From Bacteriovorax sp. BSW11_IV (GTDB lineage: Bacteria; Bdellovibrionota; Bacteriovoracia; Bacteriovoracales; Bacteriovoracaceae), in the NCBI RefSeq assembly GCF_000447755.1, contig NZ_AUNE01000033.1:1-58310 (forward strand): a stretch of 58,310 nt of DNA. Reading direction: 5' to 3'. The first letter of the stretch is position 1; each line of letters starts with the position of its first letter. The translations under genes were made by a program, and so were the position numbers. Shown here in pieces: positions 53,726 through 58,310 of this stretch. The notes under the pieces are model-generated. The model saw only the letters and a program-made list of their open reading frames with translations. It was not told the origin of the DNA and did no database searches.

Positions 53726-55033
53726 ATGTCAGACAAAAAAACAAGCTACAACAGTGCACTACACTGTAACTTCTGTGGTAAGTCGCAAAGAGAAGTAAAA
53801 AAGCTTATTGCGGGGCCGGCAGTTTACATTTGTGATGAGTGTATTGAGCTTTGTAATGAAATTATTTTTGAAGACTCGATGAAATCGACTTCAAAAGCGG
53901 CGCTTGATAATGTGCCTAAGCCACATGAAATTAAGACGCACCTTGATCAATATGTTATTGGTCAGGAAAGAGCGAAGAAAATTATTTCTGTTGCCGTTCA
54001 TAACCATTACAAGAGACTTGCTCATGGTGACATGAAACTTAAAGATGGTGTTGAACTTCAAAAGTCTAACATCCTACTTGCAGGACCGACAGGATCAGGG
54101 AAAACTTTGATCGCTCAGTCACTTGCTAAGTTTTTAAATGTTCCTTTTGCTATTGCCGATGCCACTTCACTCACAGAAGCTGGTTACGTAGGGGAAGACG
54201 TTGAGAATATCATTCTTAATCTTCTTCAAAACTGTGACTTTGACGTAGAAAGAGCAGAGCGTGGAATTGTTTATATTGATGAGATTGATAAGATTGCAAG
54301 AAAATCTGAAAACCCATCAATTACAAGAGACGTTTCTGGTGAAGGTGTTCAGCAGGCCCTTCTAAAACTAATTGAAGGTACTGTTGCAGCTGTTCCTCCA
54401 AAAGGTGGAAGAAAGCACCCACAACAAGAGTTTATTCAAGTTAACACAAAGAATATTCTTTTCATCGTTGCAGGAGCTTTCGTAGGGCTTGATAAAATTA
54501 TCGAAAAGCGTATGACGAAGAGACCAATGGGTCTAGTATCTACTAAAGACAAAACGGCTGAGCAGTCAGTTGTAGAAAAACTTGGTGGAATTGAGGTTGA
54601 AGATTTAACTCGCTTCGGATTAATTCCAGAGTTTATTGGACGTCTTCCTGTAAACGCACTTCTTTCTGAACTTGATGAAGAAGCACTTGTTTCGATTCTT
54701 ACAGAGCCAAAAAATGCGATTACGAAGCAGTACCAAAGACTATTTGAGTTTGATGGTATCAAGCTAGAATTCGAACCAGACGCTCTAATTGAAGTTGCAA
54801 AAATTGCACTTGAAAAGAGAACTGGGGCCAGAGGTTTAAGAGCAATTCTTGAGCAGACAATGCTAGACGTAATGTATGATGTTCCGACAAACGAAACAAT
54901 TAATAAAATCATCGTTACTAAGAATGCAATTCTTGGAACTGAGAAGCCAAAACTAATTGAAGGTGAGAGATCTGAATTCAAACCAGCAATTGATGCTTCT
55001 AAGAAAAAAGATAAAATCGGATCAGCTTCTTAA
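53726..55033 (+). CDS. clpX: ATP-dependent Clp protease ATP-binding subunit ClpX
   Basis: AAA+ unfoldase partner of ClpP. The N-terminal zinc-binding domain has CxxC...CxxC at C14, C17, C36 and C39. Walker A is GPTGSGKT, Walker [12 protein letters not shown]; pore-loop region GYVGEDVEN, sensor and ClpP-binding regions are all recognisable. At 435 residues it is the usual length. SD AAAGGAAC. It is co-transcribed with clpP and closed by a strong terminator, with no lon gene after it. Confidence 0.97.
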   Translation: MSDKKTSYNSALHCNFCGKSQREVKKLIAGPAVYICDECIELCNEIIFEDSMKSTSKAALDNVPKPHEIKTHLDQYVIGQERAKKIISVAVHNHYKRLAHGDMKLKDGVELQKSNILLAGPTGSGKTLIAQSLAKFLNVPFAIADATSLTEAGYVGEDVENIILNLLQNCDFDVERAERGIVYIDEIDKIARKSENPSITRDVSGEGVQQALLKLIEGTVAAVPPKGGRKHPQQEFIQVNTKNILFIVAGAFVGLDKIIEKRMTKRPMGLVSTKDKTAEQSVVEKLGGIEVEDLTRFGLIPEFIGRLPVNALLSELDEEALVSILTEPKNAITKQYQRLFEFDGIKLEFEPDALIEVAKIALEKRTGARGLRAILEQTMLDVMYDVPTNETINKIIVTKNAILGTEKPKLIEGERSEFKPAIDASKKKDKIGSAS

Positions 55034-55060
55034 GAAAAATTCCAAAATGATTTTTTCATA

Positions 55061-55096
55061 AAGGCCCACTTTTATAGTGGGCCTTTTCTTTTTTTT
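55061..55096 (+). terminator. Intrinsic terminator of clpP-clpX
   Basis: AAGGCCCACT (55061-55070), loop TTTAT, AGTGGGCCTT (55076-55085), then a T-rich tract. Confidence 0.93.
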
Positions 55097-55194
55097 GACA
55101 AAAAAACTCAAACTTAAATTTCTTTTATTTTAATTTAGACATTCTTATAATCTTATTTACATTACAAACTAAGGTGAAGGGAAAGGAGAATTTC

Positions 55195-55446
55195 ATGAGG
55201 AAATTAACCCTAGCAGTTGTTGCTTTTGCTGCCGTCGCAAGCACAAATGTACTAGCAGGTGCTAAAGAAGATTTTATTGATGCTGTTGTTAAACAATGTG
55301 GAAAGTCACAAGCTGATGCTGAGGCGATGGCCACACCAGGAAGATCGGGAAATGTGATCAAGTTTAAAACTTGTTCAAGTGCAACTGTAGACATCGATGG
55401 ATGTACTCTACAGTGTAAAGATGCGTCTTCTTCTATTGGTGGTTAA
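55195..55446 (+). CDS. Small secreted Cys-containing protein, unknown function
   Basis: An 83-residue protein with a clear signal peptide (MRKLTLAVVAFAAVASTNVLA) leaving about 62 mature residues with four Cys (KQCGKS, KTCSS, DGCTLQC), enough for two disulfides. AAGGAG at 55184-55189 selects the ATG at 55195 over an in-frame upstream ATG at 55174. The family is not recognised. It lies 25 bases before the porin-like gene and is probably co-transcribed, so it could be a periplasmic partner. Confidence 0.65.
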   Translation: MRKLTLAVVAFAAVASTNVLAGAKEDFIDAVVKQCGKSQADAEAMATPGRSGNVIKFKTCSSATVDIDGCTLQCKDASSSIGG

Positions 55447-55471
55447 TTAAAATTTTAAAAGGATTTAAAAA

Positions 55472-56815
55472 ATGAAAAGAATTATTGCTAGCACATTTGC
55501 TCTTGCAACACTTTCAGGAGCTGCTTACGCTCAAAACGTAAAAGACTTAGAAAAAAGAATTGAAGACCTTGAGTTTTCAAACTATGAAAAATACTTCTCA
55601 TGGTCAGGTTCTCTTGAAAACAGATTTGATTCAACAACATCTGAAGAGAAAAAGCCAACGACTACAAACAAAGGAACTCAAAGTTACTTTGAAACACAAT
55701 TAATGATCGATATGATGTCTAGGCCATCAGACAAACTAAGTTTCTTTGGTCGTCTCTCAATGAGAAAACTTTGGAATGATGGTTCATACAATGCTGCTCA
55801 AACAAGTGGAAATAATGGGGGAGACGCGCGTGGAAATGACGGTCTTTTCACGACATGGGGTTATGGTAGAGAAAGAGGAACTGCAGCTGTTTATGTAGAA
55901 AGAGCATTCATGAACTACCAAATGATGCCAAGTTTAACTTTCACAATTGGTCGTCTTCCAACGATTGATGGTATGCCTAAGCATATTACTTCGGCCTCTC
56001 CAACTCTTGGTTCATATCCAACTCTTGCTTTCTCTGCCATTCTTGATGGTATGGCCCTTACTCATGGTGCTAAAGTTGGTGGTGGAGATCTTAAAACGAG
56101 ATTCATCTATACTCCGCTTCAATTTGCCAACTACAATGCCAACCCAACAAATACAAGTGGTCGTGGAATTGGTAATACAAATGATACAGATGGCAAGAAA
56201 GTTTCAACAAACAACCTTATGTATTCTTTCATGCTAGATTACACAAAAGGTGCAACTAAGTTCGTAAGAAATACAAATCTCATTCTTCAGTGGGTAAATA
56301 TTAATGAAGCGTTCTTTGGTGCAAGTACTTCATCTACGCTAAGACTAACAAACCAAAGACTTGCTCTATATGCTGAGTTTGCTGGTATCGCGGGAACAGG
56401 ATTTGATTTTGCTGCTCAATTTGCAATGTCTAAGTCAGAATCAGAAGGTAAGTTAAGTGGTGCTCTAGGTGTTTATTGTAACGAGAGCAAGTGTGATGTT
56501 GATGGTAACTCATATGTGCTAACAGCTAAGTATAACTTTGGTAAATTTGCTCTTGGTTATGAGTACATTAACCACGATAAAAACTCATTTGCTTACGACG
56601 TAGCTAACCGTGGACCATTAAATATCTATGGTACAGCTGCTTCAAATACTCACCACATGTTTGCGAACTGGAAAATCGATAACAACCTTAAAATGGTTTT
56701 TGGTTACCAAATGCAACAAGTTGACGAACTCTACACTTACGGACTATTCGGTAAGGGGACAGCGGCAGATGTTGAAAGAACAAATTTCTACACACGTCTA
56801 ATTGCCAACTTCTAA
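55472..56815 (+). CDS. Outer-membrane porin-like protein (DUF3373-like)
   Basis: A 447-residue protein with signal peptide ending TLSGAAYA. A short coiled coil (KDLEKRIEDLE) follows, as in porins that attach to peptidoglycan or trimerise, then a long run of amphipathic strands. SLTFTIGRLPTIDGMPKHI, then SYPTLAFSAILDGMALTHG, resembles the DUF3373 putative outer-membrane family. The C-terminal strand TNFYTRLIANF ends in Phe, the standard BAM signal. Good SD (AAGGA) and a strong terminator suggest high expression; it may be a major porin. Confidence 0.75.
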   Translation: MKRIIASTFALATLSGAAYAQNVKDLEKRIEDLEFSNYEKYFSWSGSLENRFDSTTSEEKKPTTTNKGTQSYFETQLMIDMMSRPSDKLSFFGRLSMRKLWNDGSYNAAQTSGNNGGDARGNDGLFTTWGYGRERGTAAVYVERAFMNYQMMPSLTFTIGRLPTIDGMPKHITSASPTLGSYPTLAFSAILDGMALTHGAKVGGGDLKTRFIYTPLQFANYNANPTNTSGRGIGNTNDTDGKKVSTNNLMYSFMLDYTKGATKFVRNTNLILQWVNINEAFFGASTSSTLRLTNQRLALYAEFAGIAGTGFDFAAQFAMSKSESEGKLSGALGVYCNESKCDVDGNSYVLTAKYNFGKFALGYEYINHDKNSFAYDVANRGPLNIYGTAASNTHHMFANWKIDNNLKMVFGYQMQQVDELYTYGLFGKGTAADVERTNFYTRLIANF

Positions 56816-56844
56816 TGCTAGTGTGAAATAAAATTAGTTCCTTG

Positions 56845-56870
56845 GACCCCCATTTTTGGGGGTCTTTTTT
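56845..56870 (+). terminator. Intrinsic terminator of the porin-like gene
   Basis: GACCCCC (56845-56851), loop ATTTTT, GGGGGTC (56858-56864), then six Ts. Confidence 0.94.
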
Positions 56871-56954
56871 ATGAAGATATCCCCAAATTCATCTACTTCT
56901 AACTGCTTATTTTTCTTAAGAATCTCTTGATCAAATTTCTCAACGAGAAGCGTT

Positions 56955-56960
56955 TATAAT
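56955..56960 (+). promoter_or_regulatory. Consensus -10 box eight bases before the kinase start
   Basis: A perfect TATAAT ends seven bases before ATG 56968. Initiation at the usual distance would begin at or next to the A of the start codon, giving a leaderless mRNA. The -35 is poor (TTGATC at 56927 is 22 bases away). Confidence 0.35.
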
Positions 56961-56967
56961 TCTCGAT

Positions 56968-58310
56968 ATGAAATTACAAAACAACCTCTACAAATTTTTG
57001 TTTTTTACACTCGTTATCCTTGGTGCAGGGCTTGCGCTTATACACAATAAGAGCAACCACGTGCGAGAGCATTTAAATGTGATCGCAAGACAAGAGATTT
57101 CGCTCGTTCAGGAGAGTTATAAACTCGAATATGAGCTTAGAAAGATTCAGATCAATGTGGAAAAGGTCCGAACTTTCTTAGAGTCAAACCTTGCAAGCGG
57201 GGATCAATTAAATGAATCCTTTAGTGTAATCTTTAAAGATGCTCAAACTGAAACTCAAAAATCCATGGATAAGATTAATGAGGTTGTGGGCAGTATGAAG
57301 GCAAGTATTGTCAGCAATGGAGAGCTTGCAACGATGGCAAGACTTGGCGTGAATTCCTTTCAAGAAGAGCTTGCGACACTGTCAACACTACTTGAAGAAC
57401 TTAATCAAGAAGTAGAAATCGCTATATCTTCTAAGGAAATTCTTCCTTTACAGGATAAATTTACAAAAATTTTGGAAGAAATCGATTTCATTTCAAGCGC
57501 CCTTCGCAGTGACTTTGAATTGATCACAGGCACAAGTAAAAGAGTGATTGTAAATGATGCCCAAGATATGGGAACTATCTTTATGGTGATGTCGATTGTT
57601 TCAATTTCTTTTCTAGTTGGAATCACTCTCTATGTAAGAAGAAGAATATTTAGGCCACTTGATGAAGCGACAAAAATTGCCAATGACGTAAAACGTGGCC
57701 GTCGTAAAATTTTTCATGGGCCCGAGACAGATGATGAACTTGGAAATTTTATGGAAAGTGTTCGCAATATGACATTTTCTTTAAGAGAATTTGAACACAA
57801 ATTACAATTTGAAAGAGACAAGGCCCAATTTTCTGAAAAATCATTATTTAACTTTTTAAAGAATCTTAATCATCAAGTACGAACACCACTTTTTGTTATT
57901 TCTGGTTTTATTGGTGAATTGGAAGAAGATAAACTCACTCCAAAAGGTAAAGGCCTTGTCACAGAAGTTCATAAAGAAGTTGATCGTATTCACCGTGTTC
58001 TTGATGAAGTTATGAACTTTTTAACTTTAAGAATTGGAAATTCTAAAGTTGAGAAAAATCCAATTGCTGTGGATGACTTTAAACATTTTCTTTATGACGA
58101 GTTTTATACAAAGGCCATAGCTAAAGGAATTCATTTTCATGTTGAGATGTCCAATAATCTAAATGAACAAAAAGTTATTGTGACAGATCAAGAATTGTTA
58201 AAAAGAGTCACCTACGAAATTGTAGATAATGCTATTAAAAATACCTCCAGTGGAGGAGTGGATATCCACTTTAATTTAGATAGTGAGAGTTTTTCAATTA
58301 CGGTGGCCGA
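56968..58310 (+). CDS. Membrane sensor histidine kinase, 3' partial
   Basis: The gene runs off the right edge after 447 codons. TM1 (about residues 8-25) and TM2 (about 201-223) flank a helical periplasmic domain of about 175 residues without a recognised ligand fold. A HAMP-like linker follows (RRRIFRPLDEATKIAND, DDELGNFMESV). The phosphoacceptor H302 is in LNHQVRTPLFVISGF (H-box), and the N-box begins at YEIVDNAIKNTSSGG near the edge. An active two-component kinase is likely; its regulator would lie beyond the window. No upstream in-frame start exists and no SD precedes the ATG. Confidence 0.88.
   Translation, partial: MKLQNNLYKFLFFTLVILGAGLALIHNKSNHVREHLNVIARQEISLVQESYKLEYELRKIQINVEKVRTFLESNLASGDQLNESFSVIFKDAQTETQKSMDKINEVVGSMKASIVSNGELATMARLGVNSFQEELATLSTLLEELNQEVEIAISSKEILPLQDKFTKILEEIDFISSALRSDFELITGTSKRVIVNDAQDMGTIFMVMSIVSISFLVGITLYVRRRIFRPLDEATKIANDVKRGRRKIFHGPETDDELGNFMESVRNMTFSLREFEHKLQFERDKAQFSEKSLFNFLKNLNHQVRTPLFVISGFIGELEEDKLTPKGKGLVTEVHKEVDRIHRVLDEVMNFLTLRIGNSKVEKNPIAVDDFKHFLYDEFYTKAIAKGIHFHVEMSNNLNEQKVIVTDQELLKRVTYEIVDNAIKNTSSGGVDIHFNLDSESFSITVA

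Noticed and set aside
54436-54981. Minus-strand ORF of 181 codons inside clpX
   Set aside because: It is fully antisense to a highly conserved gene, is Ser/Ile-rich and has no SD.

Overview
The window is an AT-rich chromosomal segment, by eye a little under 40% GC (not computed), of a Gram-negative bacterium. It carries many outer-membrane lipoproteins and beta-barrels, several very long secreted repeat proteins, ClpS/ClpA and ClpP/ClpX, a lysine/alanine histone H1-like protein, a TonB-type protein and a PIN-PhoH protein. This set, with S74-capped fibre proteins, fits a predatory member of the Bdellovibrionota, most likely the Bacteriovoracales (Bacteriovorax/Halobacteriovorax/Peredibacter group). 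That placement is inferred from gene style, because there is no rRNA in the window.

Layout. 1-5.6 kb: the 3' end of an S74-chaperone fibre gene, a lipoprotein, a secreted EndA-type nuclease, a secreted protein of unknown function and a TerB-like protein. 6.0-8.7 kb: clpS-clpA. 9.1-9.5 kb: the H1-like gene. 9.7-14.7 kb: miaB, then an outer-membrane barrel, a predicted aminopeptidase lipoprotein and a GshB-like ATP-grasp enzyme, facing a lipoprotein gene. 14.9-18.2 kb: an ECF-like sigma factor with a zinc-type anti-sigma factor, a TonB-like protein and a degenerate sensor kinase. 18.2-22.8 kb: a ChaN-like protein and a 972-residue protein that looks like a decayed DNA methyltransferase. 23.0-28.2 kb: an acidic protein, rsmD, coaD, an aminotransferase, a lipoprotein and an outer-membrane barrel. 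28.4-31.4 kb: PIN-PhoH overlapping a PilZ gene, a small helical protein with operator-like repeats at its promoter, and a DedA protein.

31.7-52.1 kb is the most distinctive part. About 20 kb holds four consecutive same-strand genes: a 2575-residue lipoprotein with seven Gly-rich modules, two lipoproteins of 1272 and 1404 residues that end in S74 intramolecular-chaperone domains, and a 1407-residue secreted LVIVD beta-propeller protein overlapping the second fibre gene. The two fibre proteins share a base domain but differ in shaft and tip. They resemble the mosaic adhesive trimer fibres reported from Bdellovibrio, and the block reads as a surface-adhesin locus, plausibly for prey contact. There are no phage head, terminase or integrase genes.

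52.2-58.3 kb: a 2-Cys peroxiredoxin, clpP-clpX, a small secreted Cys protein, a porin-like barrel, and a histidine kinase cut by the window edge. Two sequence-level oddities stand out. A near-perfect intrinsic terminator has the start codon of the next gene in its loop (3311-3338). The tetranucleotide GGCC is far more frequent than base composition predicts. No tRNA, rRNA, CRISPR array, insertion sequence or integrase was seen.
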